From CAJCJE01 sp963818685 (GTDB lineage: Bacteria > Actinomycetota > Actinomycetes > Mycobacteriales > Pseudonocardiaceae), in assembly GCA_963818685.1 (NCBI GenBank), contig CAWFTJ010000002.1:310001-374000 (forward strand): a stretch of 64,000 nucleotides of DNA. The letters are read 5' to 3'. The translations under genes were made by a program, and so were the position numbers. Shown here piece by piece: positions 42,341 through 51,547 of the stretch. The notes under the pieces are model-generated. The model saw only the letters and a list, made by a program, of their open reading frames with translations, was not told where the DNA came from and ran no database searches. The number at the start of each line of letters is the position of its first letter. The first letter of the stretch is position 1.

Positions 42341-43297
42341 GTGTCAGCTGAGGGCGGCGGAAAGGCCGTTGTCGCCGCGCTGTCGGCCAATGCCGGGATC
42401 GCGGTGGCCAAGTTCGTCGGATTCCTGTTCACCGGCTCGTCCTCGATGCTCGCCGAGGCGGTGCACTCGCTCGCCGACACGTCCAACCAGGGCCTGCTGT
42501 TGTTGGGCCGCAGAACCTCCCGGCGCAGGGCGACCGAGGCACACCCGTTCGGTTTCGGCCGGGAACGCTACTTCTACGGGTTCGTCGTGGCGCTGCTGCT
42601 GTTCAGCGTCGGCGCGATCTTCGCCAGCTACGAAGGCGTCGAGAAGATCCTGAGCCCGCACCCGCTCGACTCGCCGCTTGTCGCGATCGTCATCCTGTTG
42701 GTCGCCGCCGTCATGGAGGGTCTGAGCTTCCGCACCGCGATGAAGGAGTCGCGGCTCACCAAGGGCGGTGTCAGCTGGTTCGCGTTCATCCGCGAGGCCA
42801 AGTCGCCCGACCTGCCGGTGGTGCTGTTGGAGGACACCGGCGCGCTGATCGGCCTGATCTTCGCGCTGCTCGGCGTTGTGCTCTCGGTGGTCACCGGTGA
42901 CCCGGTCTTCGACGGCATCGGCACCGTGTGCATCGGCGCGTTGCTCGGCGTGTTCGCGACGGTGCTCATCGTGGAGACCAAGAGCCTGCTCATCGGCGAG
43001 GGCGCCAACCCGGCCATGCTGGCGACGATCGTGCGCGAACTGGAGCGCGGCAAGGTCGACCGGGTCATCCACATCCGCACCCAGTACCTGTCCCCGGACG
43101 AGCTGCTGGTCGCCGCCAAGATCGCGCTCGTCGCCGACCTGCCGCTTGAGGACGTCGCGCAGGCCATCGACGACGCGGAACTGCGCGTGCGCGCCAAGGT
43201 CCCGGTCGCCAGGCTGATCTACCTCGAACCCGATCTGTACCGGGAGCGTCTGCGCACGCCGCCCGCTGAGGACGGCCCGGTAGCCTCGCAGCCATGA
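42341..43297 (+). CDS. Cation diffusion facilitator (CDF) family transporter
   Basis: A 318-residue membrane protein with about six helices and a cytoplasmic C-terminal domain. The CDF metal site appears as HSLADTSNQG (HxxxD) in the second helix and a Glu-Asp pair in LLEDTGALIGLIF. These proteins export Zn, Fe, Mn or similar ions by proton antiport; the ion cannot be read. GTG 42341 follows manA by 11 bases, and its stop overlaps the next start (ATGA). Confidence 0.88.
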   Translation: MSAEGGGKAVVAALSANAGIAVAKFVGFLFTGSSSMLAEAVHSLADTSNQGLLLLGRRTSRRRATEAHPFGFGRERYFYGFVVALLLFSVGAIFASYEGVEKILSPHPLDSPLVAIVILLVAAVMEGLSFRTAMKESRLTKGGVSWFAFIREAKSPDLPVVLLEDTGALIGLIFALLGVVLSVVTGDPVFDGIGTVCIGALLGVFATVLIVETKSLLIGEGANPAMLATIVRELERGKVDRVIHIRTQYLSPDELLVAAKIALVADLPLEDVAQAIDDAELRVRAKVPVARLIYLEPDLYRERLRTPPAEDGPVASQP

Positions 43298-44301
43298 CCA
43301 CGCTCCTGGTTACCGGCGCCGCCGGGTTCATCGGTTCGCACTTCGTCCGGCACTGGGTGCACGCGCACCCCGAGGACCGAGTGGTCGCGCTGGACGCGCT
43401 GACCTACGCCGGCACCGAGACCAACCTCACCGAGGTCCGCGACGCGATCGCGTTCGTGCACGCGGACATCGGCGACCAGCAGGCGGTCGAGCAGGCGCTG
43501 CGCACCCACGGCGTCGACGTGGTGGTCAACTTCGCGGCCGAGTCGCACAACAGCCTCGCCGTGCTCGACCCCGGCCGGTTCTTCCGCACCAACGTGCTCG
43601 GCACCCAGACGTTGCTTGAGGCGACCCGCCAGGTCGGCATCGCCCGCTTCCACCACGTGTCCACCTGCGAGGTCTACGGCGATCTCCCGCTCGATGCCGA
43701 GGAAGCCTTCACCGAGGAGACGCCGTACCGGCCGAGGACGCCGTACAACGCGAGCAAGGCGGGCGCCGATCACGCGGTGCGCGCCTACCACGAGACTTAC
43801 CACCTGCCGATCACCATCTCCAACTGCGCCAACAACTACGGCTCGCACCAGTTCCCCGAGAAGGTGCTGCCGCTGTTCACCACGCGCGCGCTGGACGGCG
43901 AGCCGCTGCCGGTCTACCGGTCCAAGCACAACCGGCGCGAATGGATCCACGCACTGGACCACGTGCGCGCCATCGAGGCGATCCTGGACCGGGGCCGGGT
44001 CGGCGAGACCTACCACGTTGGCACCGGCGTCGAGGCCAGCGTCGAGCAGCTCGCCGACCTGGTGCTGGACGAACTGGGCCTGCCGGCCTCGCTCAAGCAG
44101 GAGGTCGAGGACCGGCCCGGCCACGACCGCCGCTACCTGCTCGACTCCGGCAAGATCCGCCGTGAACTGGGCTGGGCCCCGCTGATCGAGTTCGACGCCG
44201 GCATGCGCGAGACCATCCGCTGGTACGCGAACAACCGCACCTGGTGGGAGCCGCTGCGCGACCGCAGCCCGGTCGTGGAAGGTTCCTGGTCCGGGTCGTA
44301 G
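43294..44301 (+). CDS. RmlB-like nucleotide-sugar 4,6-dehydratase variant
   Basis: A 335-residue extended SDR resembling dTDP-glucose 4,6-dehydratase. It has TGAAGFIGSH (NAD binding), the catalytic Tyr151/Lys155 in YNASK, and NNYGSHQFPEKVLPL with RREWIHALDHVRA typical of RmlB. But the catalytic TDE triad reads T124-C125-E126 (STCEVYG), so the acid Asp is Cys, and the canonical AESHVDRS reads AESHNSLA. The reaction may differ from ordinary RmlB; I recall a Cys here in the tunicamycin enzyme TunA but cannot verify it. Overlaps the CDF gene by four bases and abuts the GlmL-like gene. Confidence 0.82.
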   Translation: MTTLLVTGAAGFIGSHFVRHWVHAHPEDRVVALDALTYAGTETNLTEVRDAIAFVHADIGDQQAVEQALRTHGVDVVVNFAAESHNSLAVLDPGRFFRTNVLGTQTLLEATRQVGIARFHHVSTCEVYGDLPLDAEEAFTEETPYRPRTPYNASKAGADHAVRAYHETYHLPITISNCANNYGSHQFPEKVLPLFTTRALDGEPLPVYRSKHNRREWIHALDHVRAIEAILDRGRVGETYHVGTGVEASVEQLADLVLDELGLPASLKQEVEDRPGHDRRYLLDSGKIRRELGWAPLIEFDAGMRETIRWYANNRTWWEPLRDRSPVVEGSWSGS

Positions 44302-45621
44302 ATGGTCAACACGCTCTGCCTGGATATTGGCTCGACCTGGACCAAGGCCGCCCTCGTCGCGCCGGATGGCACCCTGCTCGGCACCGCGCAACACCCGACA
44401 ACGCCGCCAGAAGTGCTCGACGGCATCGCGGCGGTCACCTCGGCGCTGGGAGCCGAACCCGCGCGGGTGCTCGCCTGCTCGTCCGCGGGTGGCGGTTTGC
44501 GGCTGGCCGTGGTCGGCCAGGAACGGCTGATCAGCGCGGAGGCCGGTTACCGGGTCGCGCTGTCCGCAGGCGCCAAGGTCGTGCACGTGTCCTCCGGCGA
44601 ACTCGACGCGGCCGGCGTGCGGGCGCTGCGTGAGGCGCGACCGGACGTGGTGCTACTGGCCGGCGGCACCGACGGCGGCGACCGTCGCGTGCTGCTACAC
44701 AACGCCCGCCGTCTCGCCGCCAACCACCTCGCCGCGCCGATCGTGCTCGCCGGCAACGCCGACGCGCGCACCGAGGCGCTCACCCTCCTCGCCGGCACCC
44801 GCCGCGTCGTCGCCACCGACAACGTGCTGCCCGATGTCGGGGAGCTGGCACCCGGCCCGGCCCGCGCAGCCATCCGCGAGGTGTTCCTTGAGCACGTGAT
44901 CGGCGGCAAGGGCCTCTCCCACGGCCCGCGCTTTCGCCAGCTGGTCCGCGCGGTCACCCCGGACGCGGTCCTGGTCGGCGTCTCCGGTCTCGCCTCGGTG
45001 CTCGCGTCGGACGACCCGGAGCGCGCGGGCACGGTGCTGGTCGTCGACGTCGGCGGAGCGACCACCGACGTGTACTCGGCGGTCGCGCTACCGGTCGTCG
45101 AGCCGAGCAGGCGCGCGGTCGCGCTGCCGCCAGAGCGACGCACCGTCGAAGGCGACATCGGCATGCGCTGGTCCGCCACCGGCGTCGTCGCCGAGGCCGC
45201 GGTCGAGCGCCTTGTCACCGATGACGAACACGAAGAACTCGCCGAGGCCGCCGAATTCCGCGCCGCGCACGTCGACTTCACCCCGACCGACGCGGCCGAG
45301 GCCGCCATCGACGCCCGCCTTGCCGCGCTCGCCGCGATCCTCGCGCTGCGCCGCCACGTGCGCATGGTCGATGGCCAGTTCGGCCCGCGCGGCGCCGGCA
45401 TCCTGGTCGCCTCCGGCGGCGTCTTCCGGCACGCCACCCCGACCACACTGTCCACTGTGGAATCCGTGCTGCGCGCCGATCCCGTGCTGCGCCCGATCCT
45501 GCGCCACGCCACCCTCGTCGTCGACCGGAACTACGTACTCGCCCCAGCCGGCCTGCTCGCCGACACCGGAAACCCGGCCGCCGCCGAGAACCTGTTGCGC
45601 ACCAACCTGTTGCGCACCTGA
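44302..45621 (+). CDS. GlmL/MutL family protein (orphan mutase-associated ATPase)
   Basis: A 439-residue actin/Hsp70-fold ATPase of the GlmL (MutL, PF13941-like) family: LCLDIGSTWTKAALVAPDGT at the N-terminus, LACSSAGGGLRLAVVG, and a second phosphate loop VLVVDVGGATTDVYSA. GlmL-type proteins accompany cobalamin-dependent aminomutases such as glutamate or ornithine mutase, probably as reactivases. No mutase subunits lie nearby. The ATG follows the stop of the dehydratase gene directly, so the two are likely co-expressed. Confidence 0.85.
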   Translation: MVNTLCLDIGSTWTKAALVAPDGTLLGTAQHPTTPPEVLDGIAAVTSALGAEPARVLACSSAGGGLRLAVVGQERLISAEAGYRVALSAGAKVVHVSSGELDAAGVRALREARPDVVLLAGGTDGGDRRVLLHNARRLAANHLAAPIVLAGNADARTEALTLLAGTRRVVATDNVLPDVGELAPGPARAAIREVFLEHVIGGKGLSHGPRFRQLVRAVTPDAVLVGVSGLASVLASDDPERAGTVLVVDVGGATTDVYSAVALPVVEPSRRAVALPPERRTVEGDIGMRWSATGVVAEAAVERLVTDDEHEELAEAAEFRAAHVDFTPTDAAEAAIDARLAALAAILALRRHVRMVDGQFGPRGAGILVASGGVFRHATPTTLSTVESVLRADPVLRPILRHATLVVDRNYVLAPAGLLADTGNPAAAENLLRTNLLRT

Positions 45622-45678
45622 TCTTTCCCTCGATCAGGTGACTGGTTGCAGAACCCGCAACCCATAGCGTTCCGCGCT

Positions 45679-46363
45679 ATGCCTGCCGACCCACATCTGT
45701 TGCCTTCAAAGAGCCAGCTCAAGAATGCCGGCGACCGAATCCGCCGCAGAGCCAGAGGAGAGCTGCTTCTTGACGGCTATCAGGCGGCTGCAGACCGCCT
45801 TTTGATCAAGAACTGGCGCGGCTCGTGTCCTTGACCGGGATTCGTCCGCGGGACTTGTCACCCAACGCCTCAAACGCTACGAGAGCATCGTTGCGAAGTT
45901 GGTCCGTGATCAGACTCGCTTGGGAGAGATGGAGGACATCGCTGGCTGCCGAAGCGTGCTGCCTGGGCTGGAGACCGTCCATTGCGTGTATGAGCAGCTT
46001 GTCGAGCAGGCCGGCAAGCTGGAGTTGGAGCGAGTTCGGGACTACAACGCGTTGCCGCATCAAGGCGGCTACAGAGCGTTGCATCTGTGGTGTCGCAGAG
46101 ACGGCCTCAAGGTCGAGATCCAGCTGAGGACCTCGCGGCAGCATGATTGGGCCGAGACGGTCGAGGAGTGCGACACGTTGCTGGGTCTGGGTCTCAAACA
46201 TGAGCAAGGGCCGGATGAACTACTGGTGTTCTTCCGTGAGCTTGCCGGCTACTACAGCCAGCTTGATCGTGGTGTGGCACACTCGGAACTGGACGTTTCC
46301 CCACTTCGGGCTGCTAGATCGGCGGTTGGAGCATGGCTGACGACGAGGAAGGCCCGATCATGA
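45679..46363 (+). pseudogene. RelA/SpoT-domain alarmone synthetase-like gene with disrupted N-terminus
   Basis: Frame 1 from 45679 gives PSKSQLKNAGDRIRRRARGE and ends at 45834. Frame 2 from about 45806 gives GLVTQRLKRYESIVAKLVRD, MEDIAGCRSVLPGL, VRDYNALPHQGGYRALHLW and VEIQLRTSRQHDWAETVEE, the RelA/SpoT nucleotidyltransferase core. Compared with family members recalled, about 15-20 residues between the two parts are missing, so this is not a single-base slip. Frame 2 could still be translated from TTG 45899 or ATG 45929 as a short form. The stop overlaps the start of the next gene (ATGA). Confidence 0.6.
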
Positions 46364-46620
46364 ACGACACCGACACCTGGTTCCTGCTGGTGCAGCACAA
46401 GCTATCGGGGCCGACTGAGGTCACCACATTCGACGATGCGGACGCGGCAACCGCCGCGTACAGCGAAGCTGAACAGCGCTACGAGAACAGTGACGTCGAT
46501 GTGTTGCTCGTCGGTGCCTCCAGCCTCGACATCGTCAAGGCTCAGTACCCGAGTTATTTCCTGAACCTGAAGTCGGGTGCGAAGAAGGTCAGGAAGTTGC
46601 TCGCTGACCTGTCCTTCTAG
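46360..46620 (+). CDS. Small acidic partner of the RelA/SpoT-like gene
   Basis: An 86-residue protein (TWFLLVQHKLSGPTEVTTFD, AEQRYENSDVDVLLVGASSL). I do not recognise a named family, but similar short proteins sit next to RelA/SpoT-domain genes in other Actinobacteria (recalled). ATG 46360 overlaps the upstream stop by four bases, with GAGGAAGG seven bases before it; ATG 46333 is less likely. The coupling suggests a toxin-antitoxin or regulator role (inference). Confidence 0.65.
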   Translation: MNDTDTWFLLVQHKLSGPTEVTTFDDADAATAAYSEAEQRYENSDVDVLLVGASSLDIVKAQYPSYFLNLKSGAKKVRKLLADLSF

Positions 46621-46632
46621 CGAACCTCACGT

Positions 46633-49041
46633 TCAGCCGACGGCTGAGTTACGGCCGGGCAGGCGGAACAGCGCGGGCTGGCTGGTGGTCGTCGACGGCG
46701 ACTCCATGCCGGCCGCGCAGGCGACCGCACGGTCCCATTCCGGGTCGGAGTAGTAGTCGCTGTGTCGGTGCAGGCCGGGCGACCAGCGTCGGCCGGGGAA
46801 CGGGCCGCGTGCCGGGTCGGGCAGCCAGTGGTCGCCGCCGAGCACGAGCGCGCCGGTGGGGCTGACCGTGGCGGCCGGGAGGGCGCCCGAGTGCGTGTCC
46901 GGGACGAGGCCGACGCCGATCAGTTGGCCGTGGAAGACCTGCCGGTCCCACGTTGTCACCCCGCCGCCGATCGGGTCGGTGCCTCGGCACAGCGAACGCC
47001 AGCGGCCACCGAGATCGGTGTACAGCTCGGCGAGGCCGTCGTAGCCGAGCACGGCAGGGAAGGCGCGTACGTAGGCGGACTGGATGGGCGAGCCGGCGAC
47101 CACGACGCCGAGCCGTTCGGTCTGGTTGGCGGGGAGGGTGGCGAGCAGCCTGCTCGCCGCGACGGCGACCAGCACGCTGCCCTGGCTGTGTCCGGTGAGC
47201 ACGACCCGCGTGCTCGGCTCGGCGAGGTATTCGGCGGCGCGTGCGGCCACTTCCGGCACGACCTTCAGCGCGTAGCAGGGCGGCACGATCGGGTGCGCCT
47301 CGCGTGGCCAGAAGCAGGCCAGGTCGGCGAAACCGCCGAGCTTGCGCGCGGAGTTCGGGTTGCGCGCTGCCTGGTACACCTTGGCCAACAGCCCGCCGGC
47401 CAACGCCGCGAGCACGACGACGCCGAACCCGGCGAGCGTGGCGGCGGCCCGGCCGAGCGCGGTGCCGGTGCTGATCGAGGCCGGCAGCACCTGTTGGTTG
47501 CGCAGCAGCGCCGCGAGGATCGCGCCGAGCCCGACGATGACGGCCAACCCGAGCAGCACGACCGGCGGGGATTTGCGTGCCCAGCCGGCCAGCCACCAGC
47601 CCTTGGCCGCGGTGATCGCGTCGCTCGGCCGGTCGGCGTGCAGCAGCGGCACCTCGGCCGGCATGCCGCGCCCGCCGCGCCTGGCCAGCGTCCGCCGGGA
47701 CGTCAGCACGATGCCGCCGATCATCAACGCGACCAGCCCGACCAGGCCGGCGATGCCCCACAGCAGGGTGATGTAGGCGTAGCCGCCGGGCACGACGAGT
47801 GAACTGTCGCCGAGCACGGTCCGCACGAACAGGCCGATCCCGGAGCCGAAGCCGCCGCCGAGCGCGGCAGCGATGGCCAGCACCGGCGCTGCCATCCAGC
47901 CGCCCGCCCACGGTCGCAGCCCGCGCGGTTGGCCGGCCCACCGCTTCCTGGCCAGCAGGGCGGTCGGCACCAGCAGCACGGCAAGGGCCACGCACACCGA
48001 GGCCAGCGCGACCGCCACCACCTGCACGGTGTTGGCGGTGCCGACGAGCCGGTTCGGCAATGTCGGCCGCACCGCGACCACCCCGATGAACAATCCGAGG
48101 TTCACCGCGAGCACCAGCCTGCGCGGCACCGCGCGCAACGCCGCTCGCAGCCGCTTGCCGTAGCGGTCCGGCCGGGCGCCGGTCGGGTCGCCGAAGGCGA
48201 GCACCCCGATCACGCACAACACGATCACCGCGACCGCGAGGCCCCAGCACACCATGGCCGCGGTCGACGGGATCGGACCGGTCGGGCCGCCCAGCGCGAG
48301 CAGCACGCTGGTGGCCAGCGCGGCGGTCAGGTGCAGGGTGCGCAGCGCCGGCGCGTCGGGATCGGCGATCAGGCCGGCACCGGGCAGCCCGGACAGCAGC
48401 CGTGGCTTGGGCTGCTCAGCACCCGTTGACTCGGCTGACTCGACGTCGACCGACCAGTTCACGGTGGACACCCCGTGCAGCACGGCCACCACGATCAGGA
48501 TCGGCAGCAGCCCGACGATGGTGCGCACGGTCGCCGCGGTGCGTACCCAGCCGGGCAGGAAGGTCATGCAGCTCGATCCCGGCCCGAGGCACTGTGCGGC
48601 GAACACGTCCATCGACACCGCGGCAAGTTGGCCGATCAGCAGCATGGTCAGCAGCAGCGCGCCGACCCGCAGCAGCGCGCGGCAGCACATGGCCAGCGTC
48701 TTGCCGACCCGGCCGTCCGCGACCGGCGGCAACATCCAGGAGGCCATGTTGGCCAGCGAGAACGGGAACAGTAGCGCCCAGATCGCCTTGGCAAGCCCAC
48801 CCGAGGTCAGCGCGCCCCAGACATAGCCCTCGACGGTGCGCGGCAGCGGCCGTCCCTCGGCCTTGAGCACCGGTCCCGGTGCCGGCCTGCGCAACCGGTC
48901 CGCGGGCCGGACCAGCCTGCCCTTGCCGTCGCCTGCCACGTCCACCGCGGCGACCGCGTCGACAAGGTCCTCCGGGGTCGTGCCAAGAATCCCGTGCACC
49001 CGCAACTCGACGACCCGCGTGTCGGGCCCGGGAATCAGCAC
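46633..49041 (-). CDS. Large integral membrane protein with alpha/beta-hydrolase-like domain
   Basis: An 802-residue protein. Residues 1-80 are soluble (VVELRVHGILGTTPEDLVDA). About ten helices span roughly 75-560. The C-terminal part contains VVLTGHSQGSVLVAVAASRL (nucleophile-elbow GHSQG near residue 615) and a tail with YYSDPEWDRAV. The layout suggests a membrane-tethered lipase or esterase; the His and Asp of the triad were not identified. GTG 49041 has AGGAGG four bases upstream; the longer open frame reaches into ahcY and is rejected. Divergent from ahcY. Confidence 0.78.
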   Translation of the reverse strand: MLIPGPDTRVVELRVHGILGTTPEDLVDAVAAVDVAGDGKGRLVRPADRLRRPAPGPVLKAEGRPLPRTVEGYVWGALTSGGLAKAIWALLFPFSLANMASWMLPPVADGRVGKTLAMCCRALLRVGALLLTMLLIGQLAAVSMDVFAAQCLGPGSSCMTFLPGWVRTAATVRTIVGLLPILIVVAVLHGVSTVNWSVDVESAESTGAEQPKPRLLSGLPGAGLIADPDAPALRTLHLTAALATSVLLALGGPTGPIPSTAAMVCWGLAVAVIVLCVIGVLAFGDPTGARPDRYGKRLRAALRAVPRRLVLAVNLGLFIGVVAVRPTLPNRLVGTANTVQVVAVALASVCVALAVLLVPTALLARKRWAGQPRGLRPWAGGWMAAPVLAIAAALGGGFGSGIGLFVRTVLGDSSLVVPGGYAYITLLWGIAGLVGLVALMIGGIVLTSRRTLARRGGRGMPAEVPLLHADRPSDAITAAKGWWLAGWARKSPPVVLLGLAVIVGLGAILAALLRNQQVLPASISTGTALGRAAATLAGFGVVVLAALAGGLLAKVYQAARNPNSARKLGGFADLACFWPREAHPIVPPCYALKVVPEVAARAAEYLAEPSTRVVLTGHSQGSVLVAVAASRLLATLPANQTERLGVVVAGSPIQSAYVRAFPAVLGYDGLAELYTDLGGRWRSLCRGTDPIGGGVTTWDRQVFHGQLIGVGLVPDTHSGALPAATVSPTGALVLGGDHWLPDPARGPFPGRRWSPGLHRHSDYYSDPEWDRAVACAAGMESPSTTTSQPALFRLPGRNSAVG

Positions 49042-49179
49042 GTCGCCTCCTGCATTCGATCTCCGCCTCGATACTCGCTGTCGTACATGTTCCACAGAGC
49101 TTTTCGGAACACCAGGGTCGCTCGATACCCACCCGGTAGGGTTGGTTGACCCATTGAACTCAAGGAAGGCGCCAAGACC

Positions 49180-50646
49180 GTGGTCGACTCGGACCGGTTG
49201 CAGTCCCGTAATGGCATCGATTTCGCTGTCGCCGATCTTTCGCTCGCCGAGTTCGGGCGCAAGGAGATCCGGCTCGCCGAGCACGAGATGCCCGGTTTGA
49301 TCGCGCTGCGCCGGGAGTACTCGGAGGTCTACCCGCTTCGGGGTGCGCGCATCTCCGGGTCGCTGCACATGACGATCCAGACCGCCGTGCTGATCGAGAC
49401 GCTGGTCGCGCTCGGAGCCGAGGTCCGGTGGGCGTCGTGCAACATCTTCTCCACCCAGGACCATGCTGCGGCAGCCGTCGCCGTGGGACCACACGGCACG
49501 CCGGAGGAGCCCAAGGGCGTCCCGGTTTTCGCCTGGAAGGGTGAGACGCTCGAAGAGTACTGGTGGGCGACCGAGCGGATGATGAGCTGGCCGGACGGGC
49601 TCGGTCCGAACATGATCCTTGACGACGGCGGCGACGCCACCATGCTGCTGCACAAGGGTGTCGCGTTCGAGAAGGCCGGCGTCGTCCCGTCCGCCGATGA
49701 CGACGACCCGGAGGAGTGGAAGGTCTTCCTGAGCGTGCTGCGTGCCTCGCTGGCCGCGAACCCTGGCAAGTGGACCAAGGCCGCCGAGGGCATCCGCGGT
49801 GTCACCGAGGAGACCACCACCGGCGTGCACCGGCTCTACCAGCTGGCCGCGGCCGGTGAGCTGCTGTTCCCGGCGATCAACGTCAACGACTCGGTGACCA
49901 AGTCGAAGTTCGACAACCGCTACGGCATCCGGCACTCCCTGATCGACGGCATCAACCGGGGCACCGACGTGCTGATCGGCGGCAAGGTCGCGGTGGTCTG
50001 CGGCTACGGCGACGTGGGCAAGGGCGCTGCCGAGTCGCTGCGCGGCCAGGGCGCCAGGGTCGTGGTGACCGAGGTCGACCCGATCTGCGCGTTGCAGGCC
50101 GCGATGGACGGCTACTACGTGCGCACGCTGGAGTCGGTGCTGTCCGAGGCCGACATCGTCATCACCACCACCGGCAACAAGGACGTGGTGACCGTCGAGC
50201 ACATGGCGGGCATGAAGGACAAGGCCATCCTGGGCAACATCGGCCACTTCGACAACGAGTTGGACATGGCCGGCCTCGCCCGCTACCCGGGCATCCGCCG
50301 GATCAACATCAAGCCGCAGGTGGACGAGTGGGTGTTCCCGGACGGCCACTCGATCATCGTGCTGTCCGAGGGTCGCCTGCTTAACCTGGGCAACGCCACG
50401 GGGCACCCGTCCTTCGTCATGTCCAACAGCTTCTCCAACCAGGTGATCGCCCAGATCGAGCTGTTCACCAAGCGCGAGGAGTACGACCGCGAGGTCTACC
50501 GGCTGCCCAAGAGGCTGGACGAGAAGGTCGCCCGCCTGCACCTGGCCGCGCTCGGCGCCGAGCTCACGAAGCTCACCAAGGAGCAGGCCGAGTACATCGA
50601 CGTCGATGTCGACGGTCCGTTCAAGCCGGACCACTACCGTTACTGA
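49180..50646 (+). CDS. ahcY: Adenosylhomocysteinase
   Basis: A 488-residue NAD-dependent enzyme that splits S-adenosylhomocysteine into adenosine and homocysteine, relieving inhibition of methyltransferases. Visible motifs: SLHMTIQTAVLIETL, NIFSTQDHAAAA, VNDSVTKSKFDNRYG, the NAD-binding VCGYGDVGKG, GNIGHFDNELDM and the conserved C-terminal DGPFKPDHYRY. AAGGAAGG precedes the GTG. The 138-base divergent gap to the hydrolase gene shows no SAH riboswitch that I can recognise. Confidence 0.97.
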   Translation: MVDSDRLQSRNGIDFAVADLSLAEFGRKEIRLAEHEMPGLIALRREYSEVYPLRGARISGSLHMTIQTAVLIETLVALGAEVRWASCNIFSTQDHAAAAVAVGPHGTPEEPKGVPVFAWKGETLEEYWWATERMMSWPDGLGPNMILDDGGDATMLLHKGVAFEKAGVVPSADDDDPEEWKVFLSVLRASLAANPGKWTKAAEGIRGVTEETTTGVHRLYQLAAAGELLFPAINVNDSVTKSKFDNRYGIRHSLIDGINRGTDVLIGGKVAVVCGYGDVGKGAAESLRGQGARVVVTEVDPICALQAAMDGYYVRTLESVLSEADIVITTTGNKDVVTVEHMAGMKDKAILGNIGHFDNELDMAGLARYPGIRRINIKPQVDEWVFPDGHSIIVLSEGRLLNLGNATGHPSFVMSNSFSNQVIAQIELFTKREEYDREVYRLPKRLDEKVARLHLAALGAELTKLTKEQAEYIDVDVDGPFKPDHYRY

Positions 50647-50655
50647 GACAAATGG

Positions 50656-50674
50656 GTGATGTGGATCACATCAC
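50656..50674. promoter_or_regulatory. Perfect 8-bp inverted repeat between ahcY and the low-complexity protein gene
   Basis: GTGATGTG and CACATCAC flank the three bases GAT, 10 bases after the ahcY stop and about 85 before the next start. The core TGTG-N3-CACA is a common operator shape. A stem with a 3-base loop could also act as a terminator. Confidence 0.55.
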
Positions 50675-50760
50675 GGTGCGGTAACTCCGACAGTGCGTAA
50701 GTATCTGTCCCCGGAAGAGTGACCCGTGCGCGGCTGGGTCCACCACACGGAGGTATGACA

Positions 50761-51537
50761 GTGAGTTCGGCTACTTTCGGTAGCTTCGGTGGCGACTTTA
50801 CCGACCATCGGATTTCGGTCGGTGAGCTGCTCCGGCGTGAAGGCCACCAGTCGGAATCACGTGACTCCCAGGCCAGGCGCGCCCTCGGCGGCATCGCCGT
50901 CGGCGCGACCCTCGCGTTCGGCGCGGTCCTCGGCGGTCTGGTTCTGCACAACGCGGGCGCAACACCGACCAACATGCCGGCGGCAGGCGGTGGCACCGCG
51001 GGCGGCGCGGGCTTCAACGGCTCGGTCCCGGTCGCCTCGACCGGCACCATCGGCAGCAACACCCCGAAGGTGCAACCGGCCGCGAACACGACCACCACCA
51101 CCACCGCGAACAGCCCGACCAGCCAGCGCGGCACCACGCCGAACCGCTCAGGCAACGCGCTGGGCGGTGGCGCGGCCACCACGACCGTCGACCCCACCAC
51201 CAACCCGTCGACGACCTACCCCAGCTCCAGCGGCAGCCTGCTACCGACCTCGACAGGCTCGTCAACGTCGAGCAAGACGGGCACGCCCAGCACGCAGAGC
51301 TCGGCGGTCTCCGGCAGTTCGTCCTCGTCCAACCAGAGCACCAGTTCCGCCACCCAGCCGACCACCGGCTCCAGCGGCGGCGGTTCCAACGGGGGCGGCT
51401 CGAACGGCGGCAGCTCCAACGGCGGCAGCTCCAACGGTGGCAGCGGTGGCGGCCTGCTCGGCGGCCTCGGCAACACGCTGGGCAGCACGCTCGGCAGCGT
51501 CACCCAGCCGGTGTTCAACTGGTTCGGCGGCAACTAA
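50761..51537 (+). CDS. Ser/Thr/Gly/Asn-rich membrane-anchored protein
   Basis: A 258-residue protein. A 35-residue N-terminal segment (HRISVGELLRREGHQSESRD) is followed by one helix at about 41-60 (GGIAVGATLAFGAVLGGLVL), then about 180 residues rich in Thr, Ser, Asn and Gly, with repeated GGSSNGGS units near the end and a final VTQPVFNWFGGN. Probably a secreted stalk-like tail. Function unknown. GTG 50761 is chosen because GGAGG lies seven bases upstream; ATG 50755 is too close to it. Confidence 0.75.
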   Translation: MSSATFGSFGGDFTDHRISVGELLRREGHQSESRDSQARRALGGIAVGATLAFGAVLGGLVLHNAGATPTNMPAAGGGTAGGAGFNGSVPVASTGTIGSNTPKVQPAANTTTTTTANSPTSQRGTTPNRSGNALGGGAATTTVDPTTNPSTTYPSSSGSLLPTSTGSSTSSKTGTPSTQSSAVSGSSSSSNQSTSSATQPTTGSSGGGSNGGGSNGGSSNGGSSNGGSGGGLLGGLGNTLGSTLGSVTQPVFNWFGGN

Positions 51538-51547
51538 TTCTCTGGCG

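Noticed and set aside
49042..49179. SAH riboswitch upstream of ahcY
   Set aside because: I could not find the conserved pairing or core bases in this 138-base gap.
49042..50634. Extension of the membrane hydrolase to 1333 codons
   Set aside because: The extension is antisense to ahcY; GTG 49041 has AGGAGG upstream.
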